DNA of 64,000 nucleotides from Pontibacter kalidii (GTDB lineage Bacteria; Bacteroidota; Bacteroidia; Cytophagales; Hymenobacteraceae), in the NCBI RefSeq assembly GCF_026278245.1, contig NZ_CP111079.1:4292501-4356500 (forward strand), in the 5' to 3' direction. Of the stretch, positions 50,401 through 59,125 are shown piece after piece. Below the pieces are notes generated by a model. It was not told the DNA's origin, did no database searches, and saw nothing but the letters and a program-made list of their open reading frames with translations. Position 1 is the first letter of the stretch. Each line of letters opens with the position of its first letter. A program made the position numbers and the translations under genes.

Positions 50401-52182
50401 TTAAACGTCTTCCTGCTGCAACTGTCTTTCGTAGAGTTGCTTGTACAGCCCGTATTGGCTGATCAGCTCCTCGTGCGTGCCGTGCTGCACGATCTCCCCG
50501 TCGTCGAGCACTAGGATGCGGTCGGCCAGCTTCACCGATGAGACCCGGTGCGAGATGATGATGCTGGTGCGGTTTTCCATGATGCGGCGCAGGCTGTTGA
50601 GGATAGCGTTCTCGGTCTTGGTATCCACGGCAGAGAGCGAGTCATCGAGGATGAGGATGCTTGGCTCCCGCACCAGCGCCCGCGCGATGGACACGCGCTG
50701 CTTCTGCCCGCCGGATAAGGTGATGCCGCGCTCGCCCAGCTTGGTGTTAAAGCCCTCCGGGAAGCGGGCGATGTTCTCATACACGTCGGCATCCCTGGCT
50801 GCCTGCACCATCTGCTCCTCGGTGATGCTTGGCAGGCCAAACCCGATGTTGTTGCGGATAGAATCGGAGAAAAGGAACACGTCCTGCGGCACGTAGCCGA
50901 TCTGGCTGCGCAGGCTGTCGAGGTTGTAGTCGCGCACGTCTACGCCGTCAATAAGGATGCGGCCGCCGGTGGCGTCATACATGCGCGGCAGCAGGTTGGC
51001 AATGGTGCTCTTGCCTGAGCCGGTATTGCCGATCACGGCCAGCGTTTCGCCGTGCCTGATGTCAAACGACACCCCTTTCAGCGCATGGATGCCGGTGTCC
51101 GGGTACACAAAGTCCACGTTCTCGAACCGGATGTCGCCGATGATCTCCTTGCTGATGTTCTGGCGGGTGACGATATCGTTTTTGGTGTTGAGAAACTCAT
51201 TGATGCGCTCCTGCGAGGCGGCGGCGCGCTGCACCAGGCTGGCCGTCCAGCCCAGCGAGGTAACCGGCCAGGTGAGCATGTTCACGTAGATGATGAACTC
51301 GGCGATGTTGCCTGTGGTGATGCTGCCGTTGATCACTTCCTGGCCGCCGATGTAAATGGTGATGATCGTGCTAAGGCCCACCAGGAACAGCACCAGCGGA
51401 AAGAACAATGAGTTTACAAAGTTCAGTTCCAGCGACTTATCCTTGTAGGTGTTGCTGGCCGTGGTGAAGTTGTTATGTGAGTCATCTTCCCGCACAAAAG
51501 ATTTGATGACCCGGATGCCTGAAAAAGCCTCTTGCACAAAGGTGGTAATGCCCGAAAGGCTGCGCTGTATCTCGTCGGACTTGCGCTGGATGATGTTGTT
51601 GACGTAATAAATGCTGATGGCCAGTATGGGCAGCGGAATCAGGGTGTACATCGTCAGCTTCACGTTTACCGACAGCATGTAGGGGATCACCATCAGGAAA
51701 AGGATGACCAGGTTAACGCCATACATAATGGCCGGCCCCAGGTACATGCGCACCCGGCTCACGTCCTCGGAGATACGGGCCATCAGGTCGCCGGTGTTGT
51801 TCTTGCGGTAGAAGCTGAGCGGCAGGCTCTGGTAATGGGCGTAGATCTCGTTCTTGAGGTCGTTCTCAATCAGGCGGCTCATCACGATGACGGTTTGCCG
51901 CACGAAGAACAGGAATACGCCGCGCAGCAGCGCCATTAAAAGTATGATAACGCCGTATACCAGGATGCTTCGGGAGAAGATGTCGTACACCAGCTCCTGC
52001 TGCGCCATGCCGCCAAACAGGCCGTGCAGGTTAATGCCCTCTTTTATCAGGTTAAAGGCATAACGCACCACCTGCGCCGGCAGGATCTGGAAGAAGTTGG
52101 AGATGATGGTGAACAGCAGCCCCAGTAGCAGCCTGTACTTATACTTAAGAAGGTATTTGTTTAAATATCGTAACGATTTCAC
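50401..52182 (-). CDS. ABC exporter half-transporter with degenerate catalytic site
   Basis: 593 residues. Six membrane helices in the first about 310 residues (LGLLFTIISNFFQILPAQVV, VYGVIILLMALLRGVFLFFV, YGVNLVILFLMVIPYMLS and others). The ATPase domain has Walker A GNTGSGKST, signature LSGGQKQR and Walker B ILILDDSLSAVD, where the usual catalytic Glu after the Walker B Asp is Asp. The motif LDDSLSAVD with IISHRVSS is characteristic of the degenerate half of heterodimeric exporters (BmrC/TM287-like). The partner may be the half-transporter at 46820-48589, whose motif is LDEATSSVD. Substrate unknown. Confidence 0.93.
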   Translation of the reverse strand: MKSLRYLNKYLLKYKYRLLLGLLFTIISNFFQILPAQVVRYAFNLIKEGINLHGLFGGMAQQELVYDIFSRSILVYGVIILLMALLRGVFLFFVRQTVIVMSRLIENDLKNEIYAHYQSLPLSFYRKNNTGDLMARISEDVSRVRMYLGPAIMYGVNLVILFLMVIPYMLSVNVKLTMYTLIPLPILAISIYYVNNIIQRKSDEIQRSLSGITTFVQEAFSGIRVIKSFVREDDSHNNFTTASNTYKDKSLELNFVNSLFFPLVLFLVGLSTIITIYIGGQEVINGSITTGNIAEFIIYVNMLTWPVTSLGWTASLVQRAAASQERINEFLNTKNDIVTRQNISKEIIGDIRFENVDFVYPDTGIHALKGVSFDIRHGETLAVIGNTGSGKSTIANLLPRMYDATGGRILIDGVDVRDYNLDSLRSQIGYVPQDVFLFSDSIRNNIGFGLPSITEEQMVQAARDADVYENIARFPEGFNTKLGERGITLSGGQKQRVSIARALVREPSILILDDSLSAVDTKTENAILNSLRRIMENRTSIIISHRVSSVKLADRILVLDDGEIVQHGTHEELISQYGLYKQLYERQLQQEDV

Positions 52183-52233
52183 AGTCAGAACTTGATGCCT
52201 TTTGCGCTTTTACGCAGAGATAGCCCGCGCAAA

Positions 52234-52263
52234 TTGAAATAACCAAAAAAAGATTTAATTTTG
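52234..52263 (+). promoter_or_regulatory. Promoter of the leucine dehydrogenase gene
   Basis: TTG (52234-52236), a 19-base spacer and TAATTTTG (52256-52263) match the Bacteroidota -33/-7 pair, 76 bases before the start codon. Confidence 0.6.
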
Positions 52264-52339
52264 CTGCGCGAAACGGTGAGGGCGATACCAATGCCTCCCC
52301 CCTTCACAAAGATAGAACAACCCCTAATCAAAACTATCA

Positions 52340-53440
52340 ATGGTGGAATTAAAAGAAGTTGAAGTGAACAGAGACAAATCAGTCTTCGATCAGATATCAG
52401 AACACAACCATGAGAAAGTTGTTTTCTGCCACGATAAGGAAACTGGTCTGAAAGCTATCATCGGTATACATAACACCGTGCTGGGCCCGGCGCTGGGTGG
52501 CACCCGCATGTGGTCGTATGCTTCGGAGGCAGAGGCACTGGACGACGTGCTCCGTCTTTCCAGAGGCATGACCTACAAGGCGGCCATCTCCGGCCTGAAC
52601 CTGGGTGGTGGCAAAGCCGTGATCATCGGCGATGCCAAGAAAGACAAGAGTGAGGCGTTTATGCGCCGTTACGGCCGTTTTGTGAAGAACCTGAACGGGG
52701 CTTACATCACTGCCGAAGACGTAGGCACGACGACCAAAGACATGGAGTATATCCGCATGGAGACGGAGCACGTGGCTGGCCTGCCTGAGTCTATGGGCGG
52801 TAGCGGAGACCCTTCTCCGGTGACAGCATACGGGACGTACATGGGCATGAAAGCCGCTGCTAAAAAAGCATTCGGTTCTGACTCGCTGGAAGGCAAGAAA
52901 ATCTCTGTGCAGGGTGTTGGCCACGTGGGTGGTTACCTGGTGGAGCTGCTGGCCAAGGAGAATGCCCAGATCTTCATCACCGATATCTACGAAGACCGCC
53001 TGCGTGAAATCTCTGAGAAGTATGGCGCCAAGGTAGTGGGCATGGACGAGATCTATGACCTGGACGTGGATATCTATTCTCCGTGCGCACTGGGAGGCAC
53101 CATAAACAATGATACCCTGAACCGCTTGAAGTGCCAGGTAATTGCCGGCTCGGCCAACAACCAGCTGCGCGACGAGCAGGTGCACGGCCCTGCGCTGGTA
53201 GAGAAGGGCATCATCTATGCCCCGGACTTCCTGATCAACGCCGGTGGCCTGATCAACGTGTACTCTGAACTGATCGGCTACAACCGCGAGAGCGCTTATG
53301 CCCAGACGGAGCGTATCTACGGCTATACCCTGGATATATTTGAGCTTGCCGAGAAAGAAGGCATCCACAACCAGGCGGCTGCCATGGAGATGGCCAAAAA
53401 GCGGATCGCCAGCATCGGCAAGGTGCATTCCACTTACTAA
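52340..53440 (+). CDS. Leucine dehydrogenase-type Glu/Leu/Phe/Val dehydrogenase
   Basis: 366 residues, close to the usual size of leucine dehydrogenase. The enzyme oxidatively deaminates branched-chain amino acids with NAD. Landmarks are LGPALGGTRMWSYASEAEAL, LGGGKAVIIGDAKKDKSEAF (lysine of the active site), ITAEDVGTTTKDME, GSGDPSPVTAYGTYMG and the NAD-binding GVGHVGGYLVELLA, ending with the C-terminal EKEGIHNQAAAMEMAKKRI. The preference for Leu/Val over Glu is inferred from length and the GSGDPSPVTAYG block. A clear promoter precedes it and a terminator follows. Confidence 0.92.
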   Translation: MVELKEVEVNRDKSVFDQISEHNHEKVVFCHDKETGLKAIIGIHNTVLGPALGGTRMWSYASEAEALDDVLRLSRGMTYKAAISGLNLGGGKAVIIGDAKKDKSEAFMRRYGRFVKNLNGAYITAEDVGTTTKDMEYIRMETEHVAGLPESMGGSGDPSPVTAYGTYMGMKAAAKKAFGSDSLEGKKISVQGVGHVGGYLVELLAKENAQIFITDIYEDRLREISEKYGAKVVGMDEIYDLDVDIYSPCALGGTINNDTLNRLKCQVIAGSANNQLRDEQVHGPALVEKGIIYAPDFLINAGGLINVYSELIGYNRESAYAQTERIYGYTLDIFELAEKEGIHNQAAAMEMAKKRIASIGKVHSTY

Positions 53441-53472
53441 GCATATCATTCTGTACCAATACTGTTAAAGTC

Positions 53473-53502
53473 AAAAGTGCTGCATTAACCTGTGGCACTT
53501 TT
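53473..53502 (+). terminator. Terminator after the leucine dehydrogenase gene
   Basis: Stem AAAAGTGC/GCACTTTT with a 14-base loop, 33 bases past the stop. Confidence 0.7.
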
Positions 53503-53627
53503 GCTTTACATCCTCATACTGCGGAACTATCACCTGCCATATCCGCTTTTATGTAGCAGGAAAAATGATTTACCGGGCCGCCGGCCCAAATTATACCTTA
53601 CCAAAACACGCTCTTTAAAATAAGAAT

Positions 53628-54800
53628 ATGCTCAACCGCAGAACACTACGAATTAAGGCAATGCAGGCGATCTACGCCTATCAGCAAGCCGTAGGTTCAG
53701 ATTATCTGCTGGCCTTAGACCAGATAAACGAGGACTTCGCCCCCGACCTGAACTCCATGGAGGTGCAGGACCGAAAGCTGCTCGAAGGCAGAAAGCAAAT
53801 GGCCACGCTGATGTTCAAAGAATGGCACGAGAAGCAGGAGTTTGATGCCGAAGGCGCTGACAAAGATGTGGTTGATGCAGTGAACAGAGCGATCGTGTTC
53901 TACAAAAATGCCACCAAGAAAGACCTCAAGTACTACGGCAACCAGATGCTCAGTGCCGTGGAGCGCATTTATGACCATTACCTGGGCACCCTGCAGATAC
54001 TGCAGGTGGTGGTGAGCCTGATAGAGGAGGAGGAAGAGAAAAAAGCCAACCGCTATACCGCTTCCGAAGGGCCCGATACCACGGCCTTCCTGCGCAATAT
54101 AGTTGTGCAGCGCCTGCTGCAGAGCAAGTCGTACCAGGATAGCATCATCCGCCGCAACATCAGCTGGGGCTCCGATATCAGCGAAATCCGCGCCGTTTAC
54201 AAGAACATCCTGAAGAAGGACGAAGTGTTCCTGAGCTACGTTAGCCAGCCCGACCATACCCTGGAAGAGGACGCCGAAGTGGTGAAACATATTTTCAAAA
54301 ACATTATCTTTAAAGAAAAAAACTTACAATCTTTGTTTGAAGAGCAGGATTTGAACTGGGTGGAGAACAAGTCGATTGTCAGAAGCCTGGTAAACAAAAC
54401 CGTTAAGATTTTCGCCGAGGAAGCCGGGGAGGAGCAGCAACTGCTGGACCTGTCGGCTAACTGGGAGGATGACAGAGCCTTCTTCGAGGATTTATACTTT
54501 CAGACGGTAGAGCAGGACGAGAAGTATGAGGCCATGATCGCGGCCAGCGTGAAGAACTGGGACGTGGAGCGCGTGGCCCTGCTCGACAAGATCATCCTGA
54601 AGATGGCCCTCAGCGAGATGTACATCTTCCGCAGCATACCGGTAAAGGTAACCATCAACGAGTACATCGAGATTTCGAAGTTGTACAGCACCCCCAAGAG
54701 TAAGCAGTTTATCAACGGTGTGCTGGATAAGATGGCACAGGAACTGACGGCCAAAGGCGATATCCGGAAATCTGGCCGGGGCCTGATAGACAACAAATAA
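53628..54800 (+). CDS. nusB: Transcription antitermination factor NusB (extended)
   Basis: 390 residues, far longer than classic NusB (about 140). The N-terminus starts MLNRRTLRIKAMQAIYAYQQ, which is NusB-like. A charged, helical insertion of about 230 residues follows (RKQMATLMFKEWHEKQEF, SLIEEEEEKKANRYTASEGP). The C-terminal NusB domain is at about 245-385, with SVKNWDVERVALLDKIILKM, ALSEMYIFRSIPVKVTINEY and STPKSKQFINGVLDKMA. Extended NusB proteins like this are usual in Bacteroidota. NusB works with NusE in rRNA antitermination. It is the first gene of the run that ends in coaE. Confidence 0.93.
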   Translation: MLNRRTLRIKAMQAIYAYQQAVGSDYLLALDQINEDFAPDLNSMEVQDRKLLEGRKQMATLMFKEWHEKQEFDAEGADKDVVDAVNRAIVFYKNATKKDLKYYGNQMLSAVERIYDHYLGTLQILQVVVSLIEEEEEKKANRYTASEGPDTTAFLRNIVVQRLLQSKSYQDSIIRRNISWGSDISEIRAVYKNILKKDEVFLSYVSQPDHTLEEDAEVVKHIFKNIIFKEKNLQSLFEEQDLNWVENKSIVRSLVNKTVKIFAEEAGEEQQLLDLSANWEDDRAFFEDLYFQTVEQDEKYEAMIAASVKNWDVERVALLDKIILKMALSEMYIFRSIPVKVTINEYIEISKLYSTPKSKQFINGVLDKMAQELTAKGDIRKSGRGLIDNK

Positions 54801-54888
54801 GCCGGGCCTGGCAAAGGCGGCCTTTGCGGCGATTTCTCCGTAGTATGAGAAAAAGTTTGTACCCGAGATAATTTAGCACACAAAACCT

Positions 54889-55194
54889 ATGAGTAAGAAG
54901 ACAAGTGCAATGCTGGCTTTTGTTTCCGGCGCCGCTGTAGGAGCCGTGGCCGGTATACTTTTTGCCCCCGAGAAAGGGCGCGAAACAAGATACTGGCTGA
55001 GCTACCGCCTGGAGAAATACCGCGACACCCTTTCAGACCTGTTGGAGCAGCTCATCGCCAAAGGCGAGAACATGCCTACCACAGCTAAATCGGAAGGCCA
55101 GCGCGTGATACAGGATGCAAAGGAAAAAGCTGAGAAGCTGCTCGGCGACGTGGATTCACTCATCAATGAAATTAACAGCAGGAAAGAACTGTAA
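54889..55194 (+). CDS. YtxH-domain protein
   Basis: 101 residues. It begins MSKKTSAMLAFVSGAAVGAV with a hydrophobic glycine-rich helix, then GILFAPEKGRETRYWLSYRL, the FAPxKG motif typical of the YtxH family. The rest is a charged helix (RYSD-type YRDTLSDLLEQLIAKGENMP and EKAEKLLGDVDSLINEIN) likely to form a coiled coil. The helix probably inserts in the membrane. Function unknown; small proteins of this kind often accompany nusB in Bacteroidota. It follows nusB by 88 bases and the next gene by 3 bases, giving a compact operon. Confidence 0.82.
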   Translation: MSKKTSAMLAFVSGAAVGAVAGILFAPEKGRETRYWLSYRLEKYRDTLSDLLEQLIAKGENMPTTAKSEGQRVIQDAKEKAEKLLGDVDSLINEINSRKEL

Positions 55195-55197
55195 AAA

Positions 55198-56196
55198 ATG
55201 AAGCAAGTAACCCTGATACCCGGCGACGGGATAGGTCCTGAGATCACAGAAGCTGTAAAAGCTATCTTCAGTGCTGCCAACGTTCCCGTAAGCTGGGAAG
55301 AGGAAAACGCTGGTCAGACGACCTTTGACGCGATGGGGGAGCTGATTCCGGCCACACTCATTGCTTCTCTGCAAAAGAACAGAGTTGCCCTGAAGGGGCC
55401 GATCACCACACCGGTGGGCAAAGGCTTTAAAAGTGTAAATGTGCAGCTGCGCCAGATGTTCGACCTGTACTCTAACGTAAGGCCGGCTAAAACAACTAAA
55501 GGCATCGAGACACGCTTTGATAACGTGAACTCTGTGCTGTTCCGCGAGAACACCGAAGGGCTGTACTCGGGACTGGAGATGTTCGACGAGCGCCTGCAGA
55601 TTTCTGACTCTGTGGCCCGCCTGACGCGCGTGGGCTGCCGCAAGATTGTGCGCGCCGCCTTTGCCTACGCTGACAAGCATGGCTGCAAAAAGGTGACGGC
55701 TGTGCACAAGGCCAACATCCTGAAGAGCGCCGGTGCTCTGTTCCTGGACGAGTTTAACACCATCGCCAAAGATTATCCGCACATTCAGGCCGACGACAAG
55801 ATCATCGACAACATGTGCATGCAGCTGGTGGCCAAGCCGGAGCAGTTCGACGTGATCGTGACCACTAACCTGTTCGGCGATATCCTCTCTGACCTGTGCG
55901 CAGGCCTGGTAGGTGGGCTGGGCGTGGTGGCCGGTGCCAACATCGGCGACGAGATGGCCATCTTTGAGGCCGTGCACGGCTCCGCGCCGGATATTGCCGG
56001 TAAAGGCATCGCCAACCCGACAGCACTGCTGCGCTCTGCCATTATGATGCTGCACCACATCGACCTGAAAGACGAGGCAAACCGCATTGAGGCAGCTTTG
56101 GAGGCTACGCTGGCTAACAAAGAAGAGTGCACCGGCGATCTTGGCGGCAAGGCTAACACCATGCAGTTCGCGCAGAACATCATTTCAAAACTTTAA
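55198..56196 (+). CDS. NAD-type isocitrate/isopropylmalate dehydrogenase family enzyme (isocitrate dehydrogenase)
   Basis: 332 residues, short as in NAD-dependent isocitrate dehydrogenases. N-terminal block [20 protein letters not shown], then [20 protein letters not shown] and [20 protein letters not shown]. The active-site stretch is [14 protein letters not shown] (substrate-binding Ser/Arg region) and the metal aspartates occur in [21 protein letters not shown]. Nucleotide binding is in [20 protein letters not shown]. The enzyme converts isocitrate to 2-oxoglutarate in the TCA cycle. The isopropylmalate alternative is less likely since no leucine genes are adjacent. It sits between ytxH and a DUF1573 gene. 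Confidence 0.88.
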   Translation: MKQVTLIPGDGIGPEITEAVKAIFSAANVPVSWEEENAGQTTFDAMGELIPATLIASLQKNRVALKGPITTPVGKGFKSVNVQLRQMFDLYSNVRPAKTTKGIETRFDNVNSVLFRENTEGLYSGLEMFDERLQISDSVARLTRVGCRKIVRAAFAYADKHGCKKVTAVHKANILKSAGALFLDEFNTIAKDYPHIQADDKIIDNMCMQLVAKPEQFDVIVTTNLFGDILSDLCAGLVGGLGVVAGANIGDEMAIFEAVHGSAPDIAGKGIANPTALLRSAIMMLHHIDLKDEANRIEAALEATLANKEECTGDLGGKANTMQFAQNIISKL

Positions 56197-56211
56197 CTAA
56201 GCATACTGATC

Positions 56212-56760
56212 ATGAAAAAGAATCTGTTTCTGGTAGCAGGTATGGCAATAACTATGTTTGCCACAAGCTGCGAAAATAACAAGACTGGCAACGATACAGT
56301 AGCGGAGAACACCACAGCGACGGAGGCTCCTGTGCAGCCGATCGAGAATCCGAACGTGGTGGCTACAACTGCCCAGGGCGAGACTGCAACTGCGGGTAAC
56401 TCCGCCGTGATGAGCTTTGAGCAGACAGAGTACGACTTTGGCTCTATTAAGGAAGGCGAGACCATCGAGCACACCTTCGAGTTTACCAACACCGGCAGCA
56501 CGCCGCTTGTAATCGAGAGCGCCACGGCTACCTGCGGTTGTACCGTGCCCGAGTGGACCAAAACACCGGTTGCCCCTGGCCAGAAAGGTTCTGTGGCGGT
56601 TAAGTTTAACAGCAACGGCAAGCCAGGCCAGCAGCAGCCAACTGTTACCATTCGTGCCAACACCGAGCCCAATATCGTGCGTGTGGCCATGAAGGGTAGC
56701 GTTGAGCCGAAGAACAGAATGCCTGTAGCGGGCTCAGACGGCCCGGTGCGCCGCAACTAA
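56212..56760 (+). CDS. DUF1573 domain lipoprotein
   Basis: 182 residues. The N-terminus (MKKNLFLVAGMAITMFATSC) is a lipoprotein signal with the lipobox Cys at residue 20. A Thr/Pro/Ala-rich linker follows, then an Ig-like DUF1573 domain from about residue 65: FEQTEYDFGSIKEGETIEHT, FTNTGSTPLVIESATATCGC and PEWTKTPVAPGQKGSVAVKF. The TCGC pair of cysteines is typical of this family. Function unknown; surface or periplasmic adhesive-like roles are suggested for related Ig-fold proteins. It comes 15 bases after the dehydrogenase and 40 bases before yajC, probably one transcript. Confidence 0.87.
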   Translation: MKKNLFLVAGMAITMFATSCENNKTGNDTVAENTTATEAPVQPIENPNVVATTAQGETATAGNSAVMSFEQTEYDFGSIKEGETIEHTFEFTNTGSTPLVIESATATCGCTVPEWTKTPVAPGQKGSVAVKFNSNGKPGQQQPTVTIRANTEPNIVRVAMKGSVEPKNRMPVAGSDGPVRRN

Positions 56761-56800
56761 TTCATACTTCCAAAGAGCGTTTTAAGAGGATACATCACAC

Positions 56801-57109
56801 ATGAATACTATACTTCTTCAGACTCCGGATGGCGGCATGCTGCCTCAGTTGCTTATGTTCGGGGCCATTATCCTGGTGTTTTACTTCTTCATGATCCGTC
56901 CGCAGCAGAAAAAAGTACGTGACCAGAAGAAGTTCCGCGAGGAGCTGACAAAAGGCATGACCGTGGTCACCATAGGTGGCCTGCATGGCAAACTGATTGC
57001 ATTAGACGACGACACCATCACGTTAGAAGTGGACAAGGGCGTACGCCTGACATTCGATAAAACCGCCGTCTCCATGGAAGCGACCATGAAGGTGCAAAAC
57101 CCCGCATAA
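56801..57109 (+). CDS. yajC: Preprotein translocase subunit YajC
   Basis: 102 residues, usual length. An N-terminal Leu/Phe-rich membrane helix (MLPQLLMFGAIILVFYFFMI) is followed by RPQQKKVRDQKKFREELTKG and the beta part MTVVTIGGLHGKLIALDDDT and GVRLTFDKTAVSMEATMKV. YajC associates with SecDF-SecY in protein export at the inner membrane. No secDF in this window. The stop is 2 bases before the YbbR-like gene start, so they are translationally linked. Confidence 0.92.
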   Translation: MNTILLQTPDGGMLPQLLMFGAIILVFYFFMIRPQQKKVRDQKKFREELTKGMTVVTIGGLHGKLIALDDDTITLEVDKGVRLTFDKTAVSMEATMKVQNPA

Positions 57110-57111
57110 CA

Positions 57112-58086
57112 TTGCCTTTAGAGGGAGTAAAAAATATAGCTTTATGGTTCATGAGGCCATTTCAGCCACGGACAAAGCAATACTGGCGAGTAGTATTGCT
57201 TTGTTTCGTGGCGGCCTCTACCTTCTGGCTCCTCAACGCCCTCAATAAAAGCTACAGTACGCAAACCTCTTATCCCATCCGGTTTGTGTACGATGAAAAC
57301 GAACTTATTCCCATCAAGCCGTTGCCGCAGGAGATCGCCATTAACGTGACCGGCAAGGGATGGAAACTGCTGCGCAAGAGCCTTCGGGTGGAGGTGCAGC
57401 CAGCTGAGATCTATATCCGCGACCTGCCGCGCAACAACTACCTGCTGGGCTCCGCCCTGCGCCCCTCCCTGGTAAACGCCCTCGACGGCCTCCAGCTTAA
57501 CTTCGTGGTGACCGATACCATCTACTTCGACTTTGATCCGAAGGTGCAGAAACGAATGGCCCTGCGCCTGGACCCGAGCCAGCAGCTGACGAATAACCAG
57601 CACGCCGTGGTGGGGCCGGTGCGCATCAGCCCCGACAGTATCACCTTTACCGGCCCCGCTTCGCTGATCGACAGCCTGCCGGACCCTTTCCTGTTGCGCC
57701 TGCCCGAGCAAACACTGACCGAGCCTGCCAAGGTGCCTGTTCCGATCAACTACAACTATAAGTCGTTGGTGGAGGCTGATGTGGAGCAGGCGCACGTAAT
57801 CGTGAACGTGAAGAGCCTGGTATCGGAGGAGCGGCAGGTGCTGCCGGAGCTGGTGAATGTGCCCGAGGGTGCCTCGCTTAACCTGCGACCGCCCATCGTG
57901 GTGCTGCGCTACCAGGTGCTGCAGGACTCCATGTCGCTGCTGAATCGCGCTGCCTTTAAAGTGGTGCTAAACTACAACAGGTTTAACCCCATTGACTCCA
58001 CGCTGGTGCCGGAGCTGGTACAGCAGCCGCGCGGTATACGCAACGTGCAGGTATGGCCTAACCGCATAAGGGTTTCCAGGAGATAA
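57112..58086 (+). CDS. YbbR-domain membrane-anchored protein (CdaR-like)
   Basis: 324 residues with a TTG start (MPLEGVKNIALWFMRPFQPR), 2 bases after yajC. One membrane helix (WRVVLLCFVAASTFWLLNAL) lies near the N-terminus. Beta-rich YbbR-like domains follow, for example ELIPIKPLPQEIAINVTGKG, DSITFTGPASLIDSLPDPFL and VLRYQVLQDSMSLLNRAAFK. In Firmicutes, CdaR regulates the diadenylate cyclase. Bacteroidota relatives sit beside yajC and coaE, but a role in c-di-AMP control is not shown here. No diadenylate cyclase gene is in the window. Spacing of one base to coaE. Confidence 0.82.
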   Translation: MPLEGVKNIALWFMRPFQPRTKQYWRVVLLCFVAASTFWLLNALNKSYSTQTSYPIRFVYDENELIPIKPLPQEIAINVTGKGWKLLRKSLRVEVQPAEIYIRDLPRNNYLLGSALRPSLVNALDGLQLNFVVTDTIYFDFDPKVQKRMALRLDPSQQLTNNQHAVVGPVRISPDSITFTGPASLIDSLPDPFLLRLPEQTLTEPAKVPVPINYNYKSLVEADVEQAHVIVNVKSLVSEERQVLPELVNVPEGASLNLRPPIVVLRYQVLQDSMSLLNRAAFKVVLNYNRFNPIDSTLVPELVQQPRGIRNVQVWPNRIRVSRR

Positions 58087-58087
58087 T

Positions 58088-58684
58088 ATGCTGAAGATAG
58101 GTATAACAGGTGGCATAGGCACAGGCAAAACGATCGTGAGCCGCCTGTTTGCCGTGCTCGGGGTGCCGGTGTATGATGCCGACACCCGCGCCAAATGGGT
58201 AATGCACCACAACCAGGCACTGCGGGAGGAACTGCTGAAGGCCTTTGGCCCGGCCACCTTCTCCGATGCCGGGGAGCTGGATCGCGCCTACCTGGCAGGC
58301 ATGGTGTTTAACAACCCGCAGCGGCTGGAGCTGCTCAATAGCCTGGTGCACCCCCACGTAGGAACGGATTTTGACGTATGGGCAGCCTCGCATGCTAACA
58401 AGCCCTACGTGCTAAAGGAAGCCGCGCTGCTGTTTGAGTCGGAGTCGTGGAGGCAGCTGGATGAGGTGATCACCGTGTCCTCGCCGCTGGAGCTGCGCAT
58501 CAAACGCCTGCTTAAACGCGACACCCACCGCACCGAGGCTGACATCAAGGCTATCATGGACCGCCAGCTGAGCGAGGAAGAGAAGATGAAACGCGCCCAG
58601 CACATTATCTACAACGACGATAAGCAACTCATCATCCCGCAGGTGCTTGCCCTGCATGAGCAGTTCTCTAAAGCAGGAGCCTAA
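58088..58684 (+). CDS. coaE: Dephospho-CoA kinase
   Basis: 198 residues. CoaE phosphorylates the 3'-hydroxyl of dephospho-CoA, the last step of coenzyme A synthesis. The P-loop is GITGGIGTGKT near the N-terminus, then VYDADTRAKWVMHHN and the motif VLKEAALLFESESWRQLDEV with the conserved LLFE. The C-terminal helix region has LKRDTHRTEADIKAIMDRQL and ends in an ATP-binding HIIYND stretch. It is the last gene of the nusB-coaE run. The ATG at 58088 gives MLKIGITGG, the expected N-terminus. Confidence 0.95.
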   Translation: MLKIGITGGIGTGKTIVSRLFAVLGVPVYDADTRAKWVMHHNQALREELLKAFGPATFSDAGELDRAYLAGMVFNNPQRLELLNSLVHPHVGTDFDVWAASHANKPYVLKEAALLFESESWRQLDEVITVSSPLELRIKRLLKRDTHRTEADIKAIMDRQLSEEEKMKRAQHIIYNDDKQLIIPQVLALHEQFSKAGA

Positions 58685-58833
58685 GTATAAACCATCGATT
58701 TTCGTAAGGGAAATAACCGGTTGCCGGCGTGCAGGCGGAGCGGTATACTATGCCTGGTGATGAACCGTTGATAAAGTATAGCGAGCGCTAAAGTATGGGA
58801 ATGGGAGGGAGAACAGAAAAGTATGGATATAAA

Positions 58834-58861
58834 AAAAGGACAACTTTGCAGTTGTCCTTTT
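58834..58861 (-). terminator. Terminator of tRNA-Val
   Basis: Stem AAAAGGACAACT/AGTTGTCCTTTT with a four-base loop. T-run on the minus strand directly past the tRNA 3' end. Confidence 0.85.
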
Positions 58862-58862
58862 G

Positions 58863-58937
58863 TGGGGCGTACTGGATTCGAACCAGTGACCCCCTGCTTG
58901 TAAGGCAGGTGCTCTGAACCAGCTGAGCTAACACCCC
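58863..58937 (-). tRNA. tRNA-Val (anticodon TAC), CCA not encoded
   Basis: The minus strand begins GGGGTGTTAGCTCAGCTGG. The anticodon arm CCTGCCTTACAAGCAGG has anticodon TAC, the T arm is CTGGTTCGAATCCAG, and the acceptor end is ACGCCCC plus A. The bases after the discriminator are CAA, so CCA must be added by enzyme. All stems pair. Confidence 0.96.
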
Positions 58938-59125
58938 GTTTTTTGTTTTCGTTGACCTTTTGTCCCCGTTTGATGATGCAAATATGGAGGTTATTTTTGA
59001 GACTGCAAAACATCTGCGAAAAATTTCTCAAAAAATTTTTCCAGTAACGGGCCACTATTGTTCGCGTGTTATTACTGCTGTACCTTTAGGGTTTGTAAGG
59101 TGCTAAAAATCTGAACTTTCGCCAG

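Noticed and set aside
58681..59055. Minus-strand open frame of 124 residues over tRNA-Val
   Set aside because: It reads through the tRNA gene and its terminator; the peptide SSAGSEHLPYKQGVTGSNPV is the familiar false translation of a tRNA.
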